A DNA stretch of 64,000 bases from positions 219,014,373-219,078,372 of the forward strand of contig CP136061.1 in the NCBI GenBank assembly GCA_032622095.1, written 5' to 3'. Position 1 is the first letter of the stretch, and every line of letters begins with the position of its first letter. The translations under genes were made by a program, and so were the position numbers. The notes beneath the pieces were generated by a model. It was given only the letters and a program-made list of their open reading frames with translations. It did not search any database and was not told the origin of the DNA. Of this stretch, positions 11,549-23,028 are shown piece by piece. This stretch comes from Siphonodentalium dalli. Taxonomy: Eukaryota; Mollusca; Scaphopoda; Gadilida; Siphonodentaliidae.

Positions 11549-12056
11549 TTTGCTGGAAAACTTTTTCCCCCCTCATTCAATCAACAGACTAAAACTTGTT
11601 ATCACTTATTAGGGATTGAGTCTTGTTTGCTACACAGGTGGACAACTTTAAAGTTTACTTGTTGTGAATGTCTTATTAGACAAAACCTTTAATAAACAAT
11701 GATTCACAAATTAGGATATGCCAACAATTCTTTGCTGTAATTGCCTTTGCATGAGCCTGGTCATTTGTGGTTTAGAGAGAATGCAAACCATTGTAATAAT
11801 GTTATTGTAGAATTAGGATATATGCTAGTGCTATATGTTATACTGTACCCAGAAAATTGTAACTCAAAGGTTGAGTAATGGCTATGTTGTCTTTAAGTGT
11901 ATTCTTCACTGATATGTTCTTCATTTACTTCTCATGATTATTCACAGGTGTTTCAAAGTCAACCAAGGTGAATTTTTACTATATTGGCTAAACGTCAGCA
12001 TTTGTCAAAAAGAAAAACTTGCATGTTATAACGACACAAAATAGGAATATCTTACC
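11549..12056. other. Non-coding sequence, nothing recognised
   Basis: AT-rich flank with AATAAA near 11691. No exon is supported. Confidence 0.5.
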
Positions 12057-12060
12057 TTAA

Positions 12061-14006
12061 CTCTTCTATGACTGGATCTTCCTGAAATTTTGTGAAAACC
12101 CTGTGACAATGCATTCTCTTATACATGCGAGTCTCCCATAGGGAGCCTCGCATATATAAGAGAAATCATTGGCCTAACAATATTTACCTTGACCTTGTAA
12201 GCCAGCACATTTTTAGCTCAACTTACTTTGTAAGTTTGAGCTATTTCCATGGTTTGGCGTCCGTCGTCTGTGTGTCCGTCAACAATTTCCTTTGGCGCGG
12301 GCTACAGGTCGTACCTTTGGTCTGACCTTTATGAAATTTGTCATGAATGTTGACATTGACATGTAGATGGGAACGAGTCATTTTGTGGTCATTCGGCCAA
12401 AAAACATGGCCGCTGGTGGCCATCTTGGATTTCAAAATTCAATCCATTGGCGCAGGCTACAGGTCGTACTGTTCGTCTGATCATCATGAAATTTGTCATG
12501 GATGTTAATATTGACATGTAGATGGGAACGAGTCATTTTGGGGTCGTTCGGCCAAAAAACATGGCCGTCAGCAGCCATCTTGGATTTTACTCTTTGCATG
12601 ACTAAATCCTTTGGTGCGGGCTACAGGTCGTAGTTTTGGTCGAAAACTTCATGAAATTTGTCATGGATGTTAACAATGACATCTAGATGGGAACGAGTGA
12701 TTTTGGGGTCATTCGTCTAGAAAACATGGCCGCCAGCAGCCATCTTGGATTTTACTCTTTGCATGACTAAATCCTTTGGCGCGGGCTACAGGTCATACAT
12801 TTGATCTGATCTTTATGAAATTTGTCATGAATGTTGACATTGACATGTTGATGGGAACGAGTCATTTTGGGGTCATTTGGCCAAAAAACATGGCCGCTGG
12901 TGGCCATCTTGGATTTCAAAATTCAATCCATTGGCGCGGGCTACAGGTCGTACTGTTCGTCTGATCATCATGAAATTTGTCATGGATGTTAATATTGACA
13001 TGTAGATGGGAACGAGTGATTTTGGGGTCGTTCGGCCAAAAAACATGGCCGCCAGCAGCCATCTTGGATTTTACTCTTTGCATGACTAAATCCTTTGGCG
13101 CGGGCTACAGGTCGTACCTTTGGTCTGATCTTTATGAAATTTGTCATGAATGTTGATATTGACATGTAGATGGGAACGAGTCATTTTGGGGTCATACGGC
13201 CAAAAAACATGGCCGCTGGTGGCTATCTTGGATTTCAAAATTCAATCCATTGGCGCGGGCTACAGGTCGTACTGTTCGTCTGATCATCATGATATTTGTC
13301 ATGGATGTTAATATTAACATGTAGATGGGAACAAGTGATTTTGGGGTCGTTTGGCTAAAAAACATGTCCACCAGCAGCCATATTGGATTTTACTCTTTGC
13401 ATGACTGAATCCTTTGGTGCAGGCTACAGAGTGTAGCTTTGGTCGGAACTTCATGAAATTTGTCATGGATGTTAACAATGACATGTAGATGGGAAACGAG
13501 TCATTTTGGGGTCGTTCAGCCGAAAAACATGGCCGCCAGCAGTCATCTTGGATTTTACTCTTTGCATGACTAAATCCTTGGGCACAGGCTTCAGGTCGTA
13601 CCTTTGATCAGATCATTATGAGATTTGTAAAGGCTGTAGATGGGAACAGGTCATTTTGGGGTAATTCGGAAAAATATATGGCTGCCGGTGGCCATTTTAG
13701 AATTTACTCTTTGCATCACTAAATCCTTTGGCACACCATAATCACCACATCCCTGATCCGATCATTATGAAACCTGTCATGAATGTTGATATTGACATGT
13801 ACATCTAGTCTTACTTAGACATTTCAATTAGCACCTTTCCTATTCCTCCATTTACTGTCAACCATTAAGTTATTCCCCTACCTAAGTTGAGCTACAGTGT
13901 CATTGACACTTTCATTTATATATGTAAGGCTCTATGGGAGGCTCACATATATAAGAGAATCCACTGGCACAGGATCTGCACCAGCGTAGCTCCCATCATG
14001 AATGGG
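12061..14006 (+). mobile_element. TTAA MITE family P2, split by a core-repeat element
   Basis: Flanked by TTAA at 12057-12060 and 14007-14010. The left half (through GTAAGCCAGCACAT near 12210) and right half (from about 13916, ending GCTCCCATCATGAATGGG) together rebuild the same element as at 7069-7324. The core-repeat element 12211-13916 sits in the loop side of the second hairpin, so it inserted later. Confidence 0.85.
12211..13916 (+). mobile_element. Core-repeat (pearl/Helitron-associated-like) element, copy 1
   Basis: The left end forms a hairpin (AGCTCAACTTAC TTT GTAAGTTTGAGCT), followed by GTCCGTCGTCTGTGTGTCCG. Then come about ten tandem units of 157-164 bp, each with GGCTACAGGTCGTA, ATGAAATTTGTCATG, ACATGTAGATGGGAACGAGT and CATCTTGGATTT. 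The right end is CTAAGTTGAGCTACAGTGTC followed by ATTGACACTTTCATT, where AGTGTC ATT GACACT is a short hairpin. The layout resembles molluscan pearl and Helitron-associated non-autonomous elements; no transposase is present. Confidence 0.75.
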
Positions 14007-14010
14007 TTAA

Positions 14011-14374
14011 AAAAGGCCAAGATAAGTAATTGTGTTATTTGCGGGCATTCCCCACTGGTTCTGAGGGCCTCATTGACCTTTTTATTGAGATCCTGGACAT
14101 TATTCTATGTATTTCAGGTTTCTTAAAACAATCAGGCCATTTCTTGAAAAGTTGGCATTCGTTTTTCTCATTTATATACTTAATGTTATTCTACAATGGA
14201 ACTTACATATTCTTTGTTGAAATTTATATAGTTAATATGATTCGAAGGTTGTCATCAGCAATAATAAAAAAAACCCTCCCTTCCAGTCCCTTCTCAGATT
14301 TTCAATACATACTGCCTGCGAAACAAAACATTTATTTTTTCTTAATCAATTTTTACCCGTCTCATGTATGTTAT
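14011..14374. other. Non-coding sequence, nothing recognised
   Basis: Contains an open frame of about 125 codons (14030-14407), but it shows no recognisable domain and runs into the next MITE. Confidence 0.45.
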
Positions 14375-14378
14375 TTAA

Positions 14379-14753
14379 CCCTTATACCCAACAAACCGGC
14401 CAAATAAAGCTTCAACAGCCTAAAATATCTTGGGGTCTGTCTCAATAAAACCATACAAATATGGATATCATTGGAACCAGCTCATTGACCACATTGTGAT
14501 AGTTACAGTTATGCTCTGTGCCAATGCATTCTCTTATATATGCGAGTCGACCATAGGTCGCCTCGCATATATAAGAGAATGCATTGGCCTAAAAAAAAAT
14601 CTTTTTTTAACACTTTTTCTTACATTCTTTAACAATTTTATAATTTTTAATGTGTTAAGCCAATGCATTCTCTTATATATGCGAGGCGACCTATGGTCGA
14701 CTCGCATATATAAGAGAATGCATTGGCACAGGGCCGTTCTGTTGGGTAAAGGG
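14379..14753 (+). mobile_element. TTAA MITE family P1 (double 69-bp hairpin), copy 1
   Basis: Flanked by TTAA (14375-14378, 14754-14757). The ends are CCCTTATACCCAACA and TGTTGGGTAAAGGG. Two perfect-arm hairpins of 69 bp (14520-14588 and 14659-14727) are exact reverse complements of each other. Each has 27-bp arms reading GCCAATGCATTCTCTTATAT then ATGCGAG. CCC after TTAA is the hallmark of piggyBac-type ends. No coding capacity. Confidence 0.9.
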
Positions 14754-14968
14754 TTAACTACTGTTCTACTGTTAAAGATGCTTTCCACAAAGTTCATAAA
14801 CTTCTTGCCATTCCTGTTCTTAGATTGAGATCATGATAAAATAATTCCAATAAAAAAAACACAGAGGTTTAGGTGCAAGTTTAAATCTGCACTGCCAAAA
14901 CTGCTGTATCATGCAATATTTTGCTAATTTACCATTAATGCATGTGATTAACATTATATGTTATTAAT

Positions 14969-15088
14969 GGTTGTTTCCATATTGGCCGAGTTATGAGGCC
15001 GATGTCTGTCGTATTGGCCTGAGGCCGCAGTCCGAAGGCTAATGCGATAGACCGAGGCCTCATAACTCGGTCAATGTGGAAACAACAA
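14969..15088. repeat. Imperfect palindrome around GGCCGAGTTATGAGGCC
   Basis: The left arm TTTCCATATTGGCCGAGTTA (continuing TGAGGCCGATG) pairs with CATCGGCCTC-like DNA ending ACTCGGTCAATGTGGAAACA (about 15045-15088). GC-rich relative to its surroundings. CCAAT/ATTGG motifs recur to 15540. Confidence 0.65.
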
Positions 15089-15411
15089 ATTAATAAGTAT
15101 TTTATTAATTAGCAACAATGTAATAATTGTTCACAGGATGAATATATTACTATAGATATACCATTGTGTGTTTTATTAAACTAACAATTATTCCATCAAT
15201 TTTTATTCTTGTGAACTTTGCGAAGAACTTGCAGCGATTTCACAGTACTGTCTGTTTCCACTGGGAATGATATTGATACGGATACATGTAGTTCATCCAC
15301 GTACATGTATATTTATTCCCCAAAACAGTGACAGTCCGCAATTCATCAGAAATCAACTGCAATCTATCTTCCGTCGACCCAATATTCTTTGCAGATCGAG
15401 ATAATTACGTA

Positions 15412-15419
15412 TGACGTCA
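15412..15419. promoter_or_regulatory. CRE palindrome TGACGTCA
   Basis: A perfect cAMP-response-element core in TACGTATGACGTCATTTACG, followed by ATTGGCCG repeats up to 15535. Whether it functions is unknown; no promoter is assignable. Confidence 0.3.
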
Positions 15420-15549
15420 TTTACGTTACCTTGATTTATTGGCCGACTTTTTGGCCGTGATTTTCCTCTTATTGGCTGACTTTCGTTACTTATGACGCGG
15501 GCAGCGTTATACTTATTGCGGCCAATAACGCGTAGCTAATTAATAATAT

Positions 15550-16460
15550 ACATTACTTAGCTCTCATGGCCCGTCCTTTTTTCATTATTTAATCATAAAC
15601 ATTTGTTCCCTTGGGAATTTTATCTATCAATGTGAGAAAGGGAAATTAGCCACAATAAATTACAGAAAACTGAAAGTTAATCATAATTTAAGGGAATATC
15701 CACACATAAGCATAAGAAAACAAGACATTCCACAATGACTTTGGTTTGTTACAATTGGCCCTTGTTCACCATTCCACACCTCCACATATTCATGCAATAT
15801 GACATGTTGAATGTTTGTGAAATGTGCATTTGTAATTACAGAATGTGAAGGATAACAGAACTTAGAATATTCTATGAGAAAGGTGTTTACTTGTGTTTGA
15901 AAATGCATATTTATTTATCTAGAGTGTATTAATTTGCAGGATATTTCCAGTCACTGAATTCGTTTTCTTGTTACTCATTTCTTTGTTACGAATGCAATAT
16001 GAAGCAGTGAATTTGTGATATAATTTTATGTATATATATAGAAATATATAAACAAGATGTCAAAAATACTTGATCTTGATTCATAGCCATCGTGGTCATT
16101 TGGGCTCCTTAACCCCAACCCAATAACTTACAAACTATGAAAATTTGAGAGCAGTGCAATTGTTAAAGATGTCATGTAATATATCTTTGTTTAAGTAAAC
16201 TAAAGAACAACATGAGAACGGATACATTTGAATGCTAATTAATGCATTCACCTTGCAGTGTATAACCACACACGATCCCAGACCACAGAAATAACTTTTA
16301 TGACCAAAAAATAGGCTTCACAAAGCAAGTTGTATAACTTCTTCATTCCTCTGCCTATTTGAAAGCCCTGTTTCTCCGATTTCACTCATATACTCAAAGT
16401 ACTTGATGATCATCGTGGAAGAGAAATGCCTCAAAAGCACATGGCCAATGTTTTGCCATC
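15550..16460. other. Non-coding sequence, nothing recognised
   Basis: AT-rich DNA between the GGCC-rich palindrome region and the next inverted repeat. Open frames are short and without domain signals. Confidence 0.45.
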
Positions 16461-16461
16461 G

Positions 16462-16592
16462 AAAACTTGTTATAATTAATGAAAACTGGCCGAGTTATGC
16501 GCAAACTGTCAACACCACCTATGTGATACATATCAATGCTACATTGTTGAAATTGTTTCTGCCATTTTTCATTAATTATAACAAGTTTTATG
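16462..16592. repeat. Short inverted repeat (24-bp arms)
   Basis: AAAACTTGTTATAATTAATG (16462 onward) is matched by CATTAATTATAACAAGTTTT near 16570-16590, with a loop of about 85 bp. Confidence 0.75.
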
Positions 16593-16628
16593 ATTGCATA
16601 AGAGTGGCATTGATTCTTTGTGTGCATT

Positions 16629-17005
16629 ATTAGCTCAACTTGACATCAAGTTTGAACTATTGTCATGGCTTGGTCTAGATGGGAGCTATTGATTTGAAAC
16701 AAAACTCTTTGCATGACTAAATCCTTTGGCACACTCTACAGAACACATCCCTCATCCGATCATCATCACACTTCATATGGATCTTTTGGGTGACCACTAG
16801 ATGGAAGCCATCAATTTTTTCCAAATTTTGTTGAAAAACATGGCCACCAGCAGCCATCTTGGATTTTAATCTTGGCATGACTAAATCCTTCACCTGTGGT
16901 ATTACCTAAACATTTCAACTTCCGCTTTCCTTATCATTACATTGACTAATGTATGACATTATCCCCTTTCCAAATTGAGCTACAGTATCATTGACACTTT
17001 CATTG
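16629..17005 (+). mobile_element. Core-repeat element, short copy 2
   Basis: Same end types as 12211-13916: TTAGCTCAACTTGACATCAA at the left and TTGAGCTACAGTATCATTGA then CACTTTCATT at the right. It keeps only one to two degenerate core units (AACATGGCCACCAGCAGCCA). Confidence 0.75.
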
Positions 17006-18260
17006 AGGCATGGGTTCGAATGGTAGGTGTGACCATATGCCATGACAAATGGCAGCAGTATCATCCTGCCGAATTCCCTTTGCATTGGGATTGGTAACTG
17101 AAAGGACCAATCATATTGGTGAATATTTCATGTAACACCAAAATTCAAGGTTTCCCTTAGTATGACAAAACTAAGATAATCTGTCTAAATCGAGGCTATT
17201 CCAAGGTTAGGACTATTTTCTATTATAATTGAAGGCCATTCTGGAATAAAAGTAGACAGATTGCATCCTCCATATAATTATATATACTCTTATTTTCTGA
17301 TCCATCATAAAATGAAAGGACCAAGTTTTGGGTTTAAACAATCCAGAATGTTTTAAAGGACAAATAAGCAGTGTGACATACATACAGATCTATCCATGGA
17401 TTCCACTGCTTACCATGGCACTTCCTATGGAGATCAAAAAGAATATATTGACTTCAGTCTTGATTTTGAAAATAGGAGGTGCAATATAAATTACTCGCCT
17501 GTATTTGAGGTGAGACACCATATCGAATATCAATGCTCAAAAACTGGGAAAATTTTTGTAATAAATATATGTTTAGGTTATAACCCACTTGGGTATCTGT
17601 ACAAGAAATACAGACCAAGATGCATAGCACCGCCGTCTGTATGTCTTGTACAGATACCCCAAGTGGGTTATAACAGATTCACACTCCCGAGTAATACTGA
17701 ATGAAGCCACTTTCAATACAATGATTACCTATCAATTACAATTCAATCAATGGTTAATTGAATGGTTCGTGGTGTTATATATTCCTGCTGCACAAGTCAA
17801 ATATTTGTTGACCATGGGAGCACTTACATGGGTATTATTTATCAGTGTTGATCAACCATTTTGTCTCCGAATTGAAGTGTTTATTCCAACGACGTGTTTC
17901 TAGATAAAACAGATTCTGACATGTGATAATAAAATTTTGTGGAGGTTATGGTTATTTTCATCTTGGAATTTGGCACTGTCCGCACTGCTCTCCTGCTCAG
18001 CTTACACTCCAATCAATGCCAATTTCTTGGTGAGTTTACCTCAAATCTACTTTGGCCCCAGCGAAATGCACATTCATACAAGAAATACTGTTCATGGATT
18101 TGAGCGGTTTGATTATCCGAGGGGTGTGAATTGGTTTATAACAAATAACACGACACCACCCAACTTGGAAACTAGCGTGTTGTATATATCAAGTAAAGGT
18201 AACCTTCATATTGGTCACTTGTGCATATTGAACTTGCAGACATTCAAGCATTCACTTATC
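17006..18260. other. Intergenic sequence with one strong palindrome
   Basis: Open frames at 17396-17704 and 17937-18250 have protein-like composition but no recognisable domain, and no splice partners were found. A palindrome lies at 17576-17672. Confidence 0.4.
17576..17672. repeat. Palindrome with ~32-bp outer arms
   Basis: GTTATAACCCACTTGGGTAT then CTGTACAAGA (left) pairs with TCTTGTACAGATACCCCAAG then TGGGTTATAAC (right), with one extra C. An inner stem ATACAGAC/GTCTGTAT leaves a small loop. Confidence 0.85.
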
Positions 18261-18261
18261 A

Positions 18262-20563
18262 TTAGCTCAACTTACTTTTGTAAGTTTGAGCTATTGCCAT
18301 GGTTTGGCGTCCATCGTCCGTGTGTCCGTCAACAATTTCCTTTGGCTCGGGCTACAGGTTGTACCTTTGGTCTGATCTTCATGAAATTTGTCATGAATGT
18401 TGACATTGACATGTAGATGGGAACGAGTCATTTTGGGGTCATTCGGCCAAAAAACATGGCCACTGGCAGCCATCTTGGATTTCAAGATTCAATCCATTGG
18501 CGCGGCCTACAGGTCGTACTGTTCATCTGATCATCATGAAATTTGTCATTGATGTTAATAATGACATGTAGATGGGAACGAGTGATTTTGGGGTTTTTCG
18601 GCCAAAAAACATGGCTGCCAGCAGCCATCTTGGATTTTACTCTTTGCATGACTAAATCTTTTGGCGCGGGCTACAGGTCGTTGTTTTGGTCGGAAGTTTA
18701 TGAAATTTGTCATGGATGTTAACACTGTCATGTAGATGGGAACGAGTGATTTTGGAGTTGTTCGGCCAAAAAACGTGGCCACCAGCAGCCATCTTGGATT
18801 TTACTCTTTGCATGACTAAATCTTTTGGCGCGGGCTACAGGTCGTTGTTTTGGTCGGAAGTTTATGAAATTTGTCATGAATGTTGACATTGACATGTAGA
18901 TGGGAACGAGTCATTTTGGGGTCATTCGGCCAAAAAACATGGCCACTGGCAGCCATCTTGGATTTCAAGATTCAATCCATTGGCGCAGGCTACAGGTCGT
19001 ACTGTTCGTCTGATCATCATGAAATTTGTCATGGATGTTAATAATGACATGTAGATGGGAACGAGTGATTTTGGGGTCGTTCGGCCAAAAAACATGGCTG
19101 CCAGCAGCCATCTTGGATTTTACTCTTTGCATGACTAAATCCTTTGGAGCGGGCTACAGGTCGTTGTGTTGGTCGGAAGTTTATGAAATTTGTCATGGAT
19201 GTTAACACTGACATGTAGATGGGAACGAGTGATTTTGGAGTCGTTCGGCCAAAAAACATGGCCACTGGCAGCCATCTTGGATTTCAAGATTCAATCCATT
19301 GGCGCAGGCTACAGGTCGTACTGTTCGTCTGATCATCATGAAATTTGTCATTGATGTTAATAATGACATGTAGATGGGAACGAGTGATTTTGGGGTCGTT
19401 CGGCCAAAAAACATGGCCGCCAGCAGCCATCTTGGATTTTACTCTTTGCATGACTAAATCCTTTGGCGCGGGCTATAGGTTGCCTTTGGTCTAATCTTTA
19501 TCAAATTTGTCATGAACGTTGACATTGACATGTAGATGGGAACGATCATTGTGGGGTCATTCGGCCAAAAAACATGGCCACTGGTGGCCATCTTGGATTT
19601 CAAAATTCAATCCATTGGCGCGGGCTACAGGTCGTACTGTTCGTCTGATCATCATGAAATTTGTCATGAATGATAACAATGACATGTAGATGGGATCGAG
19701 TCGTTTTGGGGTCATTCGGTCAAAAAACATGGCCGCCAGCAGCCATCTTGGATTTTACTCTTTGCATGACTAAATCCTTTGGTGCGGGCTACAGGTCGTA
19801 GCTTTGGTCAGATGGTCATGAAATTTGTCATGAATTATAACAATGACATGTAGATGGGAACGAGTCGTTTTGGGGTCATTCGGTCAAAAAACATGGCCAC
19901 CAGCATTTCACTCTTTGCATGACTAAATCCTTTGGCATGGGCTACAGGTCATACCTTTGGTCTGATCTTTATTAAATTTGTCATGGATGTTAACACTGAC
20001 ATGTAGATGGGAACGAGTGATTTTGGAGTCGTTCGGCCAAAAAACATGGCCGCCAGCAGCCATCTTGGATTTTACTCTTTGCATGACTAAATCCTTTGGC
20101 ACGGGCTACTGGTTGTACCTTTGGTCTAATCTTTATGAAATTTGTCATGAATGTTGGCATTGACATGTAGATGGGAACGAATCATTGTGGGGTCATTCAT
20201 CCAAAAAACATGGCTGCCAGCGGCCATCTTGGATTTCAAAATTCAATCTATTGGCGCGGTCTACAGGTCAGACTGTTCGTCTGATCATCATGAAATTTGT
20301 AGGTCGTAGCTTTGGTCAGATCTTCATAAAATTTGTCATGGATGTTAACAATTATACGTAGATGGGAACGAGTCCTTTTGGGGTCAATTGGCCAAAAAAA
20401 ATGGCCACCAGCAGCCATCTTGTATTTTACTCTTTGCATCACTAAATCCTTTGGCGCAGGTTAGACATTTCAATTAGCACCTTTCCTATTCCTCCATTTA
20501 CTGTCAACCATTAAATTATTCCCCTACCTAAGTTGAGCTACAGTGTCATTGACACTTTCATTT
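18262..20563 (+). mobile_element. Core-repeat element, long copy 3
   Basis: The left hairpin end AGCTCAACTTACTTTTGTAA precedes about 14 units of 157-165 bp. GGCTACAGGT recurs near 18349, 18506, 18670, 18832, 18987, 19152, 19311, 19471, 19628 and 19790. The right end is CTAAGTTGAGCTACAGTGTC followed by ATTGACACTTTCATT. Open frames here encode periodic repeats of one nonsense peptide and are not genes. Confidence 0.8.
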
Positions 20564-20684
20564 TATTCCTTTCCAATGCAGTTTAATTCCACACACTGGT
20601 CACGTGATATTTATTTTGCGGGTGCACAGAAAATAGCAACTAAAAATATTAAGATTGATTCATTTCATCAACTATTCTGACCTT

Positions 20685-20730
20685 TAACCCTTTCAGTGCC
20701 AAGTCCGATTTTTGTATCAACCCATATTTC
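20685..20730 (+). mobile_element. TTAA MITE family P3, truncated left end
   Basis: TTTAACCCTTTCAGTGCCAA followed by GTCCGATTTTTGTATCAACC, then the similarity stops. The right end is missing. Confidence 0.7.
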
Positions 20731-20805
20731 TAATATTCAATTGCAACATGCACCACTATCTCTGGATTTCCATAATTGATAATACAACACAGTTTACCTA
20801 AGCTA

Positions 20806-21018
20806 CAGTAATGCCCTAATTAATCGACTCTTGAACCACAGCAGAATTATGGGTAACTTTTCAGGATTTAGTTGGAAATCTGGCTTGTTGACATTCATCG
20901 GAAAGCTCTCGGGGAGAGATTTCCGATGAATGGCAACAAGCTATATTTCCAACTAAATCCTGAAAAGTTACCCATAATTCTGCTGTGGTTCAAGAGTCGA
21001 TTAATTAGTGCATTACTG
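20806..21018. mobile_element. TA-flanked palindromic MITE M1, copy 2
   Basis: CAGTAATGCCCTAATTAATC to GCATTACTG, flanked by TA. Full-length 213-bp palindrome. Confidence 0.9.
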
Positions 21019-21093
21019 TATGGTGCAATCACCAACAGAGCAATTGGGTCAGTCAACTCTATAATTTTAAGGTTTATAACTAACACGTTTGCC

Positions 21094-21890
21094 AGTCATG
21101 TTCCCTCAGATATAACAAGTGCAACGCCAAGCATTGCATATGCCCCCCACGCTCAGTTTAGAGATTGGGCAATACTAAATATTTGTATGGATGGAAACTT
21201 TTCTAAATCTAGGAAGTGGGTATCCTTTCCCGGATTCAATTGTGCTTTGGTATGATGATTGCACAGCTTGGGGTAAAGGATATCGACTTACTCCATGTTT
21301 CGTCCATTCATTTTCACCAGAGTTACAGCCTTGTTTGACTTGGGAATTTCTGAATTTTGTGTCTATGTGCATTTCAGCTTGTTACTTTGGCATGGTTCAT
21401 CAGATTTGGTTGCACTTTGTTGTGTTGATAGCCCAGTTTCGGGTCTGTCTTTCAGTCCTTCAAAACAAATCCCCTTGTAACTTGGGCGTAAATTATCAGA
21501 TTCCATTGTCGTTTGACATGGCGATAGCACATGTTGAGGGGGAAAGGATACACATATAATATGGTTTTGTCAATTTATTTTTACCAGAGTTAAAGCCCTT
21601 GTTGTACTTGGAATTGTTTTATTTTGTGTCTGCATGAACATTTCCGCTTATAACTCGGGCATAGATCATCGAATTTGGTTGTGCTTTGGTATGTTAATAG
21701 TACAGCTTGGGGGGGGGGGGGGGGGGGGGGAAGTTACCCACATTCTACGGGTTTCATCCATTAATTTTACCAAAGTTACGCCCCTTGTTTGACTTGGAAA
21801 TTTGTGAATATCAGCTTGTAACTTGGGCAAGTATAATTTGACGGACAGACGGGGCCCTCCTACAGGGGTCGGGGGCATAATAAGAAATGC
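21094..21890 (+). repeat. Core-repeat element with GGACGGACAGACGGGG tail (copy A)
   Basis: Degenerate units share ACCAGAGTTACAGCC/ACCAAAGTTACGCCCC, GTTTGACTTGG and TTTTGTGTCT, separated by ACAGCTTGGGG. The block ends TTGACGGACAGACGGGGCCC then TCCTACAGGGGTCGG. Contains G22 at 21709-21730. The corresponding copy B is 27384-28185. Confidence 0.65.
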
Positions 21891-22192
21891 AGAATCCTGA
21901 TTTGAAAGAATACCATGGCACCATGAATTAGACATATGGACAAAATATCAAAAGAACCAAGAACAGTGCAAATTTTAATTCTGCGGAATAGAGCTTGTAT
22001 TCTGAGTACAATTTACTGTATATTCATGTACATGTATATTTATAAAATGATATGCAAGAAGACTAGAAAATCATGAAGAAACTGTATCTAATTTACTGAC
22101 AATAAGCTATACTGTAACTTTCCTCTGAGATATTTAACGCTGCCTCTGATAAATGACATGCGTATATTGGAGAATGTCAATGTCACACTTAA

Positions 22193-22529
22193 AGGGTACT
22201 GTACACTAAATCCGGCCATTTATGGCACCATCTCCTTTTATACTCAACAGAATATATGCAACAAATGAATAAATTTGAGCCATCAATTAGTGCATAATGC
22301 ACCCATGTACTCTATGAACGATACAAACAACATGGAAATTATAATGAAAATGAATTTATAACTGAGTCATAAATTCATTTTCATAATAATTACCATGTTG
22401 TTTATATTGTTCATTGAGCACACGAGTGTATTTTGCACTAATCCACAGCTCAAATTCATTCATGTGTTGCATAATTATATTCTGTTGAGTATAAAAGGAG
22501 AAAGCCCAGATTTAGTGTACAGTGCCCTT
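22193..22529. mobile_element. TTAA MITE family P4, copy in duplication A
   Basis: TTAA at 22189-22192 and 22530-22533. The ends are AGGGTACTGTACACTAAAT and ATTTAGTGTACAGTGCCCTT. Long imperfect palindrome with axis near ATAACTGAGTCATAAATTCA. Confidence 0.85.
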
Positions 22530-22800
22530 TTAACACATCGGTATACTATAATTATAATGTTCCATGTCTGTGGCAGAACAATCCGATAAATGATAGCTAA
22601 ATTATAATCAATATAGTCAATAAGCAGATTGTAACAATTAAGTGACCTGTTTCACATGAGTAGAGGTTACATATTATATGGACTATAATATAGTATGTCT
22701 CACTTTAAAGACATATTATGTGCTTATTTCACCAAAACAAACTGATTTATTACAACTTAGTCACTGACTCACTGCACTCGTTTGAAGAATTCATAATTAA

Positions 22801-23028
22801 CATTTGCATGACTGCAGCAGATTCCTGATTTTTTTTCTCGAAAACCATCTACCATAGGGAGCCTCGCATACATAAGAGAATACATTGGCCTAACGATATT
22901 TACCCACCTGGTATGCCAGTGATTCTCTTATATATGTGAGGCTCCCTATGGGAGACTCGCATATATAAGTGAATCTACTGGTACAGGATCATTAATGCTG
23001 CACCAGCACATCTCCCGTCATGAAATGA
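22801..23028 (+). mobile_element. TTAA MITE family P2, internally deleted (duplication A)
   Basis: TTAA at 22797-22800 and 23029-23032. The left arm of the first hairpin is missing (AAAACCATCTACCATAGGGA); the second hairpin is present (GAGGCTCCCTATGGGAGACT). The equivalent copy is 29103-29330. Confidence 0.75.

Noticed and set aside
14430-14828. 132-codon frame across the P1 element
   Set aside because: It reads through both hairpins; its peptide is mirrored on the opposite strand because the DNA is palindromic.
17396-18250. Two successive + strand frames (102 and about 105 codons) considered as a two-exon gene
   Set aside because: The first crosses a long palindrome, the second runs into a repeat end, and no recognisable domain or convincing splice pair was seen.
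12241-20442. Several 60-130-codon open frames with similar peptides (MATFFGRTTPKSLVPI types)
   Set aside because: They recur with the ~160-bp period of the core-repeat arrays and have no domain; they are translations of tandem repeats.
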